A stretch of DNA of 64,000 nt. It comes from Wenzhouxiangella sp. XN201 (GTDB lineage Bacteria; Pseudomonadota; Gammaproteobacteria; Xanthomonadales; Wenzhouxiangellaceae). The notes beneath the pieces are model-generated. The model was not told where the DNA came from, searched no databases, and was given only the letters and a program-made list of their open reading frames with translations. The stretch spans positions 1 to 64,000 of the forward strand of contig NZ_JAAIVI010000020.1 of assembly GCF_011008905.1 (NCBI RefSeq). Direction: 5' to 3'. A program made the translations under genes and the position numbers. This document shows positions 9,128 to 17,442 of this stretch, one piece after another (the first letter of the stretch is position 1; the number at the start of each line of letters is the position of its first letter).

Positions 9128-11140
9128 ATGGAGTACCAACGCTTGCAGGATTCATCCGGCAACGACAACCCGGACCTGGCCCGGGCCCAGGAACAATTCG
9201 AACATGCCCTCGAAAGCATCGCCCGGGTGACGGCGATTGCTCGGCCGGGGCATCTCCCGCGTCTGTTCAATGCCACGCTCAGGTTGCTCAAGCTGCCCGG
9301 TGGCGCTGAGCGGTTGCACGGCTATGCCGGGCGCTTCGATGAAGCCGGTGTATTCGAGGGCAGTGACTGGAATCATCCCGAACGGTTGCAGCCCGAGCTT
9401 TCTCGCGGCTCGCTGACCGGTGCGGTCGAGAGCGTGGCCGTGGAAGCCCTGAGCCGATTGCGCATGCTCGCCATCGCCGAAGGAACGTACGAACACCCCG
9501 AAGTGAGCGCCGACGACGCCCGCGACTTTCTGCAGCGCAGCCTGGTCTTCAACCTCGACTTGCTGCAGGCCGATCTTTCCGAGGCCGGGCGGACCGGCGC
9601 GGGTCAGCGCGAGGCTGTCCGGCAGCTGTTGTCGTTCGAGCTCGATCGGCTCGGCGGCACCAGCGTGATCGAAGCCCTGGTCGCCGAGGCCGATCGTGTA
9701 CTCGAGCAACGGCCGATCGACGTGGCAGTCCCGCGTCGCCTGCTCGGCCATGTCGAGCGCCTGCTCGAGCGGGAAAGCCTGCCCGACAGTGACGCGCTGC
9801 AGCGTGGTCGCAAGCTGCTGGCCGCCTACCGCGGGCCGACCGAGCTGACCCGCTCGGCGGTAGTGGATTGCGTGGCCGGTTTCGAGGCGATGTCGGAGGC
9901 CGAGCGTGACGAGGAACTGGCAGCCCTCGGGCAGTCCATGACCGAGACCGGCCTGGTCTGCCCGGCACACGGCGCCATCCTGACCCTGCTGGCCGAGTCC
10001 GGCAGTGACCGCCAGCTGAGCCTGGCCATGGACCTGGATTCGGTTGGCAGCGACAGTCTCGACGCATTCAATGCGCTGATCCGGACCCTGATCCGCGAAG
10101 CGGTCGGACCGGCGACTGCCCAGTGCATCCTGGGTTTAAGCAACCTGCTCGATCGGGGCATGCTGTTTTTTCCGCCGGTTCCGGGCGCGCTGTGGCGCCT
10201 GACCCGGCTCGAACCGTTGCCGGAGGTCTCGGCCCTCCTGCGCGAGGAATTCGCGCATGCCGATCCGCCGTCGGGTCACAGCCTGCTGCTGGCCGGCGTG
10301 ATCAGCGTGCTCGGACTGCCGCTGGGCGTGAGCCAGGGCAACAACCCTACCTGCCAGTCCGCCCGGGCCATCAGTCTTTGGGCGCAGGTGGATCCCGGCT
10401 TTCTGCTTGAGCTGGTGATGTGGGCCGCACGCGATGACGAGATCGACCTGCATTTCGAGGGCGACCTGATTCGCTCGAGTGAGCTGACCGAGGGCCTGAT
10501 CGAGAGCCTGCACACCGACCTCGACACGGTTTCGCTGGTGCTGGTGCCGCACCTCGACAAGATCTACTGGGAGATGGGACGGCGCATCGTTGGCCGCGGC
10601 GAGGACGGGCACCGCTGGATCAATCCCGAGTTCCATGGCTGGTGGGTGCACCGGAGTTTCGCCACCACCATCGACTACGCCACCGGCGCAGTCGTCGATT
10701 TCGCCGGTTTCATTCGACAGTTCTACGCCGCCTATCATCCCGACTACAACGGCGATGCCGAGCTGATCTACCCCCAGCCGGCCGGGATCGTCGCGACCGA
10801 TCCCTTCGGCGTCTACGTAGGCCTGCATGCCATCGCCATTCAGCGTGTCGCGCTCGACCCCGAAGGCGTCATGCGGGTCTACTTCTATAACCCCAACAAC
10901 GAGGGCCGACAGGACTGGGGGCAGGATATCGTCACCTCGACCAGCGGCCACGGCGAGATTCCCGGCGAGTCCTCGCTGCCGTTCGAGCAGTTCTGTGCGC
11001 GTCTCTACGTGTTCCACTACAACGAACGCGAACTCGGCGACCCGCAGACGGTACCCGACGAGGCGGTCGAGGCCATCGCCGAGAGCGTGCGCGAAAGCTG
11101 GGCCTGGGAGCGGGCCTGGCAGGAGGTGGTTCTGACCTGA
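9128..11140 (+). CDS. Uncharacterised protein with a predicted papain-like Cys-His-Asn triad
   Basis: 670 residues with no family I can name. The first ~330 residues are helical and rich in Leu, Glu and Arg. The C-terminal half holds, in order, GNNPTCQSARAISLW (Cys409), VGLHAIAIQRV (His567) and RVYFYNPNNEG (Asn588). A Cys at the head of a helix, then GxHAxxI on a strand, then a NPN turn about 21 residues later is the order and spacing of papain-like/transglutaminase-fold hydrolases. Hydrolysis or transfer on an amide bond is inferred, not shown. No signal peptide. A hairpin precedes it, and its TGA overlaps the ATG of the HDAC-like gene (TGATG), so the two are translationally coupled. The start has only a weak purine-rich site (GAGAG). 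Confidence 0.7.
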   Translation: MEYQRLQDSSGNDNPDLARAQEQFEHALESIARVTAIARPGHLPRLFNATLRLLKLPGGAERLHGYAGRFDEAGVFEGSDWNHPERLQPELSRGSLTGAVESVAVEALSRLRMLAIAEGTYEHPEVSADDARDFLQRSLVFNLDLLQADLSEAGRTGAGQREAVRQLLSFELDRLGGTSVIEALVAEADRVLEQRPIDVAVPRRLLGHVERLLERESLPDSDALQRGRKLLAAYRGPTELTRSAVVDCVAGFEAMSEAERDEELAALGQSMTETGLVCPAHGAILTLLAESGSDRQLSLAMDLDSVGSDSLDAFNALIRTLIREAVGPATAQCILGLSNLLDRGMLFFPPVPGALWRLTRLEPLPEVSALLREEFAHADPPSGHSLLLAGVISVLGLPLGVSQGNNPTCQSARAISLWAQVDPGFLLELVMWAARDDEIDLHFEGDLIRSSELTEGLIESLHTDLDTVSLVLVPHLDKIYWEMGRRIVGRGEDGHRWINPEFHGWWVHRSFATTIDYATGAVVDFAGFIRQFYAAYHPDYNGDAELIYPQPAGIVATDPFGVYVGLHAIAIQRVALDPEGVMRVYFYNPNNEGRQDWGQDIVTSTSGHGEIPGESSLPFEQFCARLYVFHYNERELGDPQTVPDEAVEAIAESVRESWAWERAWQEVVLT

Positions 11141-12255
11141 TGGCAGCACCGCTGGCGGTGGTTTATCACGACGAGATGCTCGAGCACCAGCCTCCGGGGC
11201 TGCAACCGGAGATGCGCGACTATCACTCGCGCCAGCTGCGTGCCCGGCTCGGTGAACTGGTTGCCAGCCAGATCTGGCTCCATCCCGAACGGCCCGAGCG
11301 CTTGTCATCGCTGGTCGAACACGTGCATGAAATCGATGACGGCAGCTTGCTGTGGCTGACGCCCGAGCGGGCCGATGAAACGACCGTCCGTCGCGCCCAC
11401 ACCGGCGGTCACATGCAGCGCCTCGACAAGCTCAGGGGGCGAAAGCGCATGCTTTCGATCGACTCCACGGCGGTATCACCGGGCAGTGTCGATGCCGCCT
11501 TTCGTGCCGCTGGTGCGGTCTGTACGGCGGTCGATGCGGTGTTCGATGGCCGGGCGGCCACTGCCTTCGCCCTGGTGCGTCCTCCGGGCCACCACGCCAA
11601 CGCGGCGCATTACCAGGGCTTCTGCCTGATCAACAACGTCGCTGTTGCGGCCCGGCATGCGATGGCCGTGCACGGCGTCGAGCGCGTGCTGATCGTCGAC
11701 TGGGACGTTCACCACGGCAACGGTACGGCCTCGATCTTCGAGGACGATCCGGATGTGCTTTTCTTCGATGTCCACCGCGGCGCACCCTGCTATCCCGGCA
11801 GCGGCGCGCTGGAGGATGTCGGACGGGGACGCGCGCGCGGCACGAATTTGAACGTGCCCCTGCCGGCCCAAACCGGCGACCTGGCGGTCCTGGAAGCATT
11901 CGATCGCATCCTGATTCCGGCGGCACGTCGATTCCAGCCCGGCTTGATCCTGGTCTCTGCGGGTTTCGACGGAACGCGCGAACACCTCGCCTGCAAGTTC
12001 AGCACGGAGCTCTTCGCGCATCTGACCGACCGCGTGCAGCGCCTGGCCGCTGAACTGTGCGACGGTCGCCTGGCCATGGCCCTGGAGGGTGGTTATCACC
12101 TCGAACCGATGCGCGAAGGGCTGGCCCACGGCCTGCGCATGCTCGGCAACCCCGGTTGTGAACTGCCGCCGCTGCAGCGCAGCCGCATCGGTCTCCCGGC
12201 CGTACGCGAAGCGGCCGATGCGCTGGCCGAGCGGTCTCCCCTGCTTCGGGACTGA
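11140..12255 (+). CDS. Class II histone-deacetylase-like / acetylpolyamine amidohydrolase
   Basis: 371 residues with the full deacetylase core: RPPGHH (catalytic His151/His152), GFCLINNVAVAA, DWDVHHGNGT (zinc ligands Asp189 and His191), SAGFDG (third ligand Asp277) and LEGGYHL (transition-state Tyr319). The family removes acetyl groups from lysine or polyamines in a zinc-dependent way; bacterial members are mostly acetylpolyamine or small-molecule amidohydrolases in the cytoplasm. All key residues are present, so it should be active. The start overlaps the stop of the preceding papain-like gene, indicating coupled translation and probably a shared pathway with the ATP-grasp ligase. The substrate is not known. 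Confidence 0.93.
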   Translation: MAAPLAVVYHDEMLEHQPPGLQPEMRDYHSRQLRARLGELVASQIWLHPERPERLSSLVEHVHEIDDGSLLWLTPERADETTVRRAHTGGHMQRLDKLRGRKRMLSIDSTAVSPGSVDAAFRAAGAVCTAVDAVFDGRAATAFALVRPPGHHANAAHYQGFCLINNVAVAARHAMAVHGVERVLIVDWDVHHGNGTASIFEDDPDVLFFDVHRGAPCYPGSGALEDVGRGRARGTNLNVPLPAQTGDLAVLEAFDRILIPAARRFQPGLILVSAGFDGTREHLACKFSTELFAHLTDRVQRLAAELCDGRLAMALEGGYHLEPMREGLAHGLRMLGNPGCELPPLQRSRIGLPAVREAADALAERSPLLRD

Positions 12256-12282
12256 AGCGACGACCCGGGGCCGCCAGATTCA

Positions 12283-12308
12283 CCGCAGAGGGTCTTCTCC
12301 CTGTGCGG
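12283..12308. terminator. Hairpin between convergent genes
   Basis: CCGCA-g-AGGG, loop TCTTCT, CCCT-g-TGCGG (12283-12292 and 12299-12308): nine pairs around one G/G mismatch, in the gap between the HDAC-like gene and the cytochrome gene, which face each other. There is no T tract on either side, so function as a two-way terminator is only likely. Confidence 0.4.
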
Positions 12309-12317
12309 GGCCCGCAA

Positions 12318-12998
12318 TCAAGCCGGGCCGTCGCTCTCGGAATCGGGCTCGTTGTCCTGCTCTTCTTCCGATTCTTCGTTGTCGGTGTTGCCCTCGTCGG
12401 CCCCGGTGTCTTCTTCCTCTCCTTCGCCTTCGGCCTCGTCGGCTTCTTGTTCGGTCGCCGCATCCTCTTCCGGTGCGGGTTCGGGCTCAGGCTCCTCTTC
12501 GGGTTCGATCATCTCGCGGTATTCGCCCTCGGTCAGACTCGATGCGGTCTGCAGGAAGGCGGCGATGGTCCAGATCTCGTCGTCGCTCATGCGATCCTCG
12601 CCGCGTGCGGGCATGGCCGACATCTTGATGCCGTTGCGGGTGACCCAGAAGACGCCGGCCGGATCGGGCTGCCCCCGAGTGAGGGCCGGTGGCCGCGGTT
12701 CGAAGCTGTCGCTCGGATCCCGGCCGGGTCGGCCGTGACAGCCGGAACAGGAACCGTCGTAGGCAACCGCACCGGCCTCGATCATGCCGGTATCGTCGAG
12801 GTCGGGGACCTCGAGTTCGGCGGCCCGACGCTCGATCGAGCGATCGCGCAAGGTTTCCAGGTACCAATTGGTTACGGCCGTGTGACCTGATCCGACCGAC
12901 ACGTCGTAATGGCCGCTGAATGCATAAGCAATGGCGCCGCCGATGACGATGACGGCGAGAATGAGCACGGTTCGGATAAAGCGTCCGATCGCCTTCAT
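12318..12998 (-). CDS. Membrane-anchored monohaem cytochrome c with long acidic tail
   Basis: 226 residues. An N-terminal membrane anchor (VLILAVIVIGGAIAYAF) is followed by a periplasmic class I cytochrome c domain: CSGCHG (Cys84, Cys87, His88) and probable axial Met129 in KMSAMPA. The last ~65 residues are almost only E, D, P, A, G and S. GGAGG 7 nt before ATG 12998 sets the start; the in-frame extension to 13028 is unlikely. It probably shuttles electrons at the membrane, partner unknown. The acidic tail is unusual for this domain and might dock a basic partner or reflect adaptation to salt. It is transcribed divergently from the P1 peptidase. Confidence 0.88.
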   Translation of the reverse strand: MKAIGRFIRTVLILAVIVIGGAIAYAFSGHYDVSVGSGHTAVTNWYLETLRDRSIERRAAELEVPDLDDTGMIEAGAVAYDGSCSGCHGRPGRDPSDSFEPRPPALTRGQPDPAGVFWVTRNGIKMSAMPARGEDRMSDDEIWTIAAFLQTASSLTEGEYREMIEPEEEPEPEPAPEEDAATEQEADEAEGEGEEEDTGADEGNTDNEESEEEQDNEPDSESDGPA

Positions 12999-13146
12999 GG
13001 TTGTTCCTCCCTCGTATTGGACCACCATCTTAGCAACCCGTCAGGGCTTCCGCGAATGGGCGACACCGAGGGTAGACTGGTTGCCGGAACGGTCAACCCG
13101 TGACGCGTGCCGATTTTCGCATCCACACAATCCCTGGTGATCCGCG

Positions 13147-14367
13147 ATGTTGAGAGTGTTCTGCCTTCCGCTGTTTCTCGCTTGCCTGCTGATCCCGTCG
13201 CAGGCCAATGCCAGTGCGCCCCATGACGACAAGGGGCGCGCCCGTGACCTCGGGCTCTCGCCCGGCATTCTTACGCCCGGGCGCTGGAACGCCATCACCG
13301 ATGTGGCGGGCGTGGCGGTCGGTCACCACACCCTGATCGAGGGTGAGAGCATCCGTACCGGTGTCACGGCCGTGTTGCCACATGGTGCCAATCCCTACCG
13401 CGAGCGCGTGCCGGCGGCAGTGTATGTCGGCAACGGTTTCGGCAAGGCGGTCGGCTTCACCCAGATTCGCGAACTCGGCGAGATCGAGACCCCGATCGCC
13501 CTGAGCAATACGCTCAGCGTCTATCAGGTCGCGCATGGAGTGGCCGATTACGTACTCGAGCTGCCCGGCAACGAGGACGTGCGTTCGGTCAATGCCGTGG
13601 CTGGCGAGACCAACGACGGCTGGCTCAATGACATCCGTGCGCGGGTCATCGACGGCGACGCGGTCGCCAGGGCCATCGAGGCGGCCTCGTCCGGACCGGT
13701 GGCCGAAGGCAACGTCGGTGCCGGCACCGGCACGCGGGCGCTCGGCTTCAAGGCCGGTATCGGAACGTCGTCGCGGGTACTGCCGGCCGAACGCGGCGGC
13801 CACACCGTCGGGGTGCTGGTGCAGTCGAATTTTGGCGGAGTGCTGAGTATCGACGGCGTGCCGGTCGGCGAGCGCCTGGGTCAGCATTTCATGGTCGGGG
13901 AGGTGCCGTACGAACGACCTGCCAGCGATTCCGAGCCGGCCGATGAGCGCACGACCGGCTACGATCCGGATGTCGACGGTTCAATCATGATCGTCGTCGC
14001 CACCGACGCACCGCTGACCTCGCGCAACCTCGAACGTCTGGCCCGGCGCGCCATGCTCGGTCTGGCCCGCACCGGCGGATTTTCTTCCAACGGCAGCGGC
14101 GACTATGTGATCGCCTTTTCCACCCACGAAGCGGTGCGCATCCATGTCGATGATGCCGACGTTCGGACCGTCAGCGAGCTTTCGAACGCGGCCATGTCTC
14201 CGCTGTTCCTGGCCGTGGTCGAGGCCACCGAAGAAGCCATTCTCAACTCCCTGTTCATGGCCGAGACCATGACCGGTCACGAGGGGCGAACCATGCCGGC
14301 GATTCCGCTCGAAAAAGTGGTGCCGCTACTCGAAGCGCACGGTGCGATCGAGACCTCTGAACACTAA
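13147..14367 (+). CDS. P1-family peptidase (DmpA/BapA-like aminopeptidase), secreted
   Basis: 406 residues with a clear signal peptide (LPLFLACLLIPSQANASA). Family motifs follow: GILTPGRWNAITDVAGVAVG at the N-terminus, GNVGAGTGTRALGFKAGIG, and VDGSIMIVVATDAPL. Members are N-terminal-nucleophile enzymes that cut themselves between Gly and Ser; here that is Gly278-Ser279, and the new N-terminal Ser is the nucleophile. They release N-terminal D-, L- or beta-amino acids from peptides or amides. The export signal places it in the periplasm. It stands alone, divergent from the cytochrome gene and convergent with the two-component operon. Confidence 0.9.
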   Translation: MLRVFCLPLFLACLLIPSQANASAPHDDKGRARDLGLSPGILTPGRWNAITDVAGVAVGHHTLIEGESIRTGVTAVLPHGANPYRERVPAAVYVGNGFGKAVGFTQIRELGEIETPIALSNTLSVYQVAHGVADYVLELPGNEDVRSVNAVAGETNDGWLNDIRARVIDGDAVARAIEAASSGPVAEGNVGAGTGTRALGFKAGIGTSSRVLPAERGGHTVGVLVQSNFGGVLSIDGVPVGERLGQHFMVGEVPYERPASDSEPADERTTGYDPDVDGSIMIVVATDAPLTSRNLERLARRAMLGLARTGGFSSNGSGDYVIAFSTHEAVRIHVDDADVRTVSELSNAAMSPLFLAVVEATEEAILNSLFMAETMTGHEGRTMPAIPLEKVVPLLEAHGAIETSEH

Positions 14368-14388
14368 GGGCGGAGCCATGCCTCGCGG

Positions 14389-14991
14389 CTAGAGCCAACC
14401 CTGGTCACGGGCGATACGGTAGGCCTCGATGCGGTTGTCAGCCTGCAACTTGCCGATCGCCTCGGATAGGTAGTTGCGGACGGTGCCTTCGGCCAGGTGC
14501 AGACGCCGGCTGATTTCGGCATTGCCCAGACCCTCGCCGGCCAGCTTGAGGACCTGGCGTTCGCGGTCGGTCAGGGGGTCCTGGCTGTCGAAGGCGGTCA
14601 GGGCCAGTTCCGGGTCGATCACCCGCTGGCCTGCATGAATGCGTCGGATTGAATCGGCCAGTTGCTCGGCCGGCGTCTCCTTGAGCAGGTAGCCGCGAAC
14701 GCCGGCTTCCAGCGCGCGCCGCAAATAGCCGGGCCGCGCGAAAGTCGTAAGAATTGCCACGGCCGTGTGCGGGGCTTTGCTGCGAACCCATTCGGCCAGG
14801 TCCAGCCCGGTGGACCCGGGCATCTCGATGTCGGTCAGCAGCAGGTCGGGCCGTTCGACTTCGATCAGGCGTCGGGCCTCGTCGCCGTTGGCAGCACGCC
14901 CGGCAACTTCAATGTCATCTTCCAGCTCGAGCAGCGAGGCAAGCGCGCCCAGCAGCAGGGTCTGGTCTTCTGCCAGCACGATCCGGATCAT
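14389..14991 (-). CDS. NarL/LuxR-type response regulator
   Basis: 200 residues: receiver domain with phospho-acceptor Asp54 (LLLTDIEMPG), acidic pocket AEDQ and Lys in LLKET, then a LuxR-type HTH (LTDRERQVLKLAGEGLGNAE, then EGTVRNYLSEAIGKL). It is the last gene of the minus-strand ABC/kinase operon, and its ATG overlaps the kinase stop. It is expected to be phosphorylated by that kinase and most likely controls this operon; TTGTC/GACAA repeats upstream of the first gene are candidate sites. Confidence 0.93.
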   Translation of the reverse strand: MIRIVLAEDQTLLLGALASLLELEDDIEVAGRAANGDEARRLIEVERPDLLLTDIEMPGSTGLDLAEWVRSKAPHTAVAILTTFARPGYLRRALEAGVRGYLLKETPAEQLADSIRRIHAGQRVIDPELALTAFDSQDPLTDRERQVLKLAGEGLGNAEISRRLHLAEGTVRNYLSEAIGKLQADNRIEAYRIARDQGWL

Positions 14992-16094
14992 GCAGCCTCC
15001 CGGGGAACGTTGGCCACCAGGCTGGAAGGACCGTGTGAACCGATGCTCAAGGTGCCGCCCAGGGATTCGATGCGCGCGCGCATGCCCTGGATGCCGTTGC
15101 CGTCCATGCGGATGCGGCCGCCGCCATCGTCGCTGATGGCCAGTCGCACATCATTGCCCACCGGCGCTAGCGTGAGCTGACAGCGACGCGCGCCGGAGTG
15201 ACGGATGATATTGGTCACGGCTTCGCGAATCACCAGTGACAGCATGCCCTGTGTGCGGGTGGGGAGTTCGAGATTCGCATCAACGTCGATCTGGGGGTCG
15301 ATGTCGGCAGCGCGCAGGCTCAGGCACATGTGCTCGAGCGTCTCGTCCAGGGTCTGCTGCTGGTAACCGCTGATTGCCTTGCGCACGTCGGCCAGCGCCT
15401 CGCGGGCACTTTCGCCCATGGCGCGGATTTCCTCGCGTGAGCGGTCCGGATCGCGATCGACCAGTCGCTCGGCCAGTTCGCTCTTGACGGCGATCACCGA
15501 CAGGGTGTGGCCGAGCACATCGTGCAGGTCGCGGGCAATACGCTCACGTTCGGCGACCCGGGCCAGGCGCTTGATCTCGGCCTGGCCGAGTTTGAGTTCG
15601 GCGTTCTTGCGACCCTGCTCGGAAAAGAAGATGTTGGCCATGCCGATCATGATGCTGATGAACACGCCCGGCATCCAGTAGAAGGGTTCGGGTCGGGCCA
15701 GTGGTGCGATCACCGCGGCGGTCGCGGCGATGCCGAGCACGACCCAGACGGCGCGCCGGGGCGGGCCGACCAGGTGGGCGAAGGCCGCAGCATAGATGAA
15801 CAGCACGCTGGCGCCGGCATTGGTGAAACTCCATGCAGCGGCCAGGGCCGCCATCGCCAGGATGTGCAAGAGGGCGGCGCCCCCGACGCGGCGAAAAGCG
15901 CTGAAGTAGAGCACCAGAAAGACCGCGACGGTTGCCAGGCCGAGGCCCAGCTCGAGCGGGCCGACGGGCCGGAAATACCACTCGACGAAAAAGAATACGA
16001 AATACACCAGCCACAGGTACGCGGTCCAGCCCTGGGCGGATTCCGGCGGAACCAGTCGTTCGTGAACCTGCTGCAGGTGCCGGCGCAGGGTCAT
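14988..16094 (-). CDS. DesK-like sensor histidine kinase
   Basis: 368 residues: about five to six membrane segments in the first 155 residues, a linker helix, then HisKA_3 (ERIARDLHDVLGHTLSVI, phospho-His191) and an HATPase domain (REAVTNIIRHS; SDDGGG; GNGIQGMRARIE). This is the architecture of membrane-state sensors such as DesK/LiaS. The ATG overlaps the stop of the DUF1579-like gene, and its stop overlaps the start of the response regulator. The sensor has no large periplasmic domain, so it likely senses the membrane itself or the companion ABC exporter. Confidence 0.92.
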   Translation of the reverse strand: MTLRRHLQQVHERLVPPESAQGWTAYLWLVYFVFFFVEWYFRPVGPLELGLGLATVAVFLVLYFSAFRRVGGAALLHILAMAALAAAWSFTNAGASVLFIYAAAFAHLVGPPRRAVWVVLGIAATAAVIAPLARPEPFYWMPGVFISIMIGMANIFFSEQGRKNAELKLGQAEIKRLARVAERERIARDLHDVLGHTLSVIAVKSELAERLVDRDPDRSREEIRAMGESAREALADVRKAISGYQQQTLDETLEHMCLSLRAADIDPQIDVDANLELPTRTQGMLSLVIREAVTNIIRHSGARRCQLTLAPVGNDVRLAISDDGGGRIRMDGNGIQGMRARIESLGGTLSIGSHGPSSLVANVPREAA

Positions 16095-16675
16095 TTTTCC
16101 TCGTCCGGTACGGATTGTCGCTTCAGTGTCATGTCCAGCATGGGGTACCAGTGGTGGCCGCCGTCGGGCGAAACGCGGCCGGTTTCGTGCCAGGTATCGT
16201 CATCGATGCGGATCTCGAATTGCAGCAGCGACCCCGAATCTTCGTCCTGGAAGGACCAGCGCATGACGCCGCCATCTTCCACTTCGAGCTCGACCTCGTT
16301 GGACCGGCCGCGAAGATCATGCGTCTGGAAATTGTAGCGCCGTGCCGCGCTGTCGTAGTAGACCACGCCGAGCGCCTCGTGCGTGACGTACTCGAGTCCG
16401 TCCTCGCCGGTGCTCGTGCCCCGTCCCTCGACCAGCAAAACCGATCCGTCGAGTTTCCGGCTGACCTGCTCGGTGATCTCGAACGATTCGCGCTGGTCCG
16501 GGCCGGTCATGGCCCATCCGCTGCCCTGCCACAGCCCGACCCAGTCGTGCAGGCGGCTCATGGCGTGCAGCTTCTGTTCCGGTGCACCGGCAGGGTTTCC
16601 ATTGGCAAGGGATGCCAGGGATACGACGATCAGCAGGACAGCGATGGCGATATTGAGTGATGGTTGGGATTTCAT
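16091..16675 (-). CDS. Secreted DUF1579-like protein
   Basis: 194 residues: an N-terminal hydrophobic signal (NIAIAVLLIVVSLASLA, then NGNPAGA), then a lipocalin-like beta-rich domain with HDWVGLWQGSGWAM, EITEQVSRKLDGSVLLVEGR, and HETGRVSPDGGHHWYPMLDM. The pattern fits DUF1579-type proteins; biochemical role unknown. ATG 16675 is preceded by GGAGGA. Upstream in-frame codons lie within the ABC permease gene in another frame. It sits inside the ABC-exporter/two-component operon and overlaps the kinase start, so it may help sense or handle what the transporter moves. Confidence 0.75.
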   Translation of the reverse strand: MKSQPSLNIAIAVLLIVVSLASLANGNPAGAPEQKLHAMSRLHDWVGLWQGSGWAMTGPDQRESFEITEQVSRKLDGSVLLVEGRGTSTGEDGLEYVTHEALGVVYYDSAARRYNFQTHDLRGRSNEVELEVEDGGVMRWSFQDEDSGSLLQFEIRIDDDTWHETGRVSPDGGHHWYPMLDMTLKRQSVPDEEK

Positions 16676-16707
16676 TGGGGGTCCTCCGGAGTAATCGGTG
16701 TGTAGGG

Positions 16708-17442
16708 TCAGGACACGCCGTCCAGGCGTTGCCAGCCCCGGGCGGTAAGCAGCGCGAAGACCAGTCCGAAGAGGCCGAGTACGCCCAGCGAATGTCCCCA
16801 GTCCGCGGCTTTGACACCGGTGATGTCGAGCGCCAGCGCGGCCAGGTGGTAGGGCGGCAGCCACTCGGCCACGGCCTGCAGCCAGCCCGGGAACATCGTG
16901 GACGGAATCCACAGGCCGGACAGGAAGCCCATCGGCAGGTACACGATATTGAGAACCGCGGGGGCGGCGTTGGGGCCGAGCCACAAGCCGAGCGCCAGTC
17001 CCATCAGGCAGAAAGGCAGGGCGCCGACGGTGAGGATTGCGGCCAGGCCCAGCCACTGCCAGCTTTCCAGGCGCACATCGGCGAAGCCGGCAGCCAGCGT
17101 GCTCAGGGTGACCACAATGATGATCGCGAAGACAATGGCGCCAAAGGCCTTGCCGGCGATAACAGCCGACACCGGCGCAGGCGAGGCCCGCAGCAGCAGC
17201 AGCCAGCCCTGGGCGCGTTCGGTGGCAATGCTGACACCGAAGGAGAAAAGGGCCGCACCCATGATGCCGAACGTGGCAAAGGTGCACAGCAGCCACAGCG
17301 ACTGGCCGCGCAGCATGAGCAGGCCGAAGAAGACGTAGAACATCACCGGGAAAAGCAGGGTCGGCAGGGTGTAGGCCGGGGTGCGCAGCAGGTTGAGCCA
17401 TTGTGCGCGGATAAGCTGGGCGGAAGGGTTGGCGGCGATCAT
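16708..17442 (-). CDS. ABC-2 type transporter permease
   Basis: 244 residues with six hydrophobic segments typical of ABC-2 exporters (LPTLLFPVMFYVFFGLLML; FGIMGAALFSFGVSI; ILTVGALPFCLMGLALGLWL; GLWIPSTMFPGWLQAV). The family exports drugs, lipids or peptides from the inner membrane together with a separate ATPase. Its ATG overlaps the ATPase stop (ATGA), so both are made together. The adjacent DesK/NarL pair suggests stress- or antibiotic-responsive expression. Confidence 0.92.
   Translation of the reverse strand: MIAANPSAQLIRAQWLNLLRTPAYTLPTLLFPVMFYVFFGLLMLRGQSLWLLCTFATFGIMGAALFSFGVSIATERAQGWLLLLRASPAPVSAVIAGKAFGAIVFAIIIVVTLSTLAAGFADVRLESWQWLGLAAILTVGALPFCLMGLALGLWLGPNAAPAVLNIVYLPMGFLSGLWIPSTMFPGWLQAVAEWLPPYHLAALALDITGVKAADWGHSLGVLGLFGLVFALLTARGWQRLDGVS

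Noticed and set aside
7706-9139. 477-codon open frame on the minus strand
   Set aside because: Antisense to the ATP-grasp gene.
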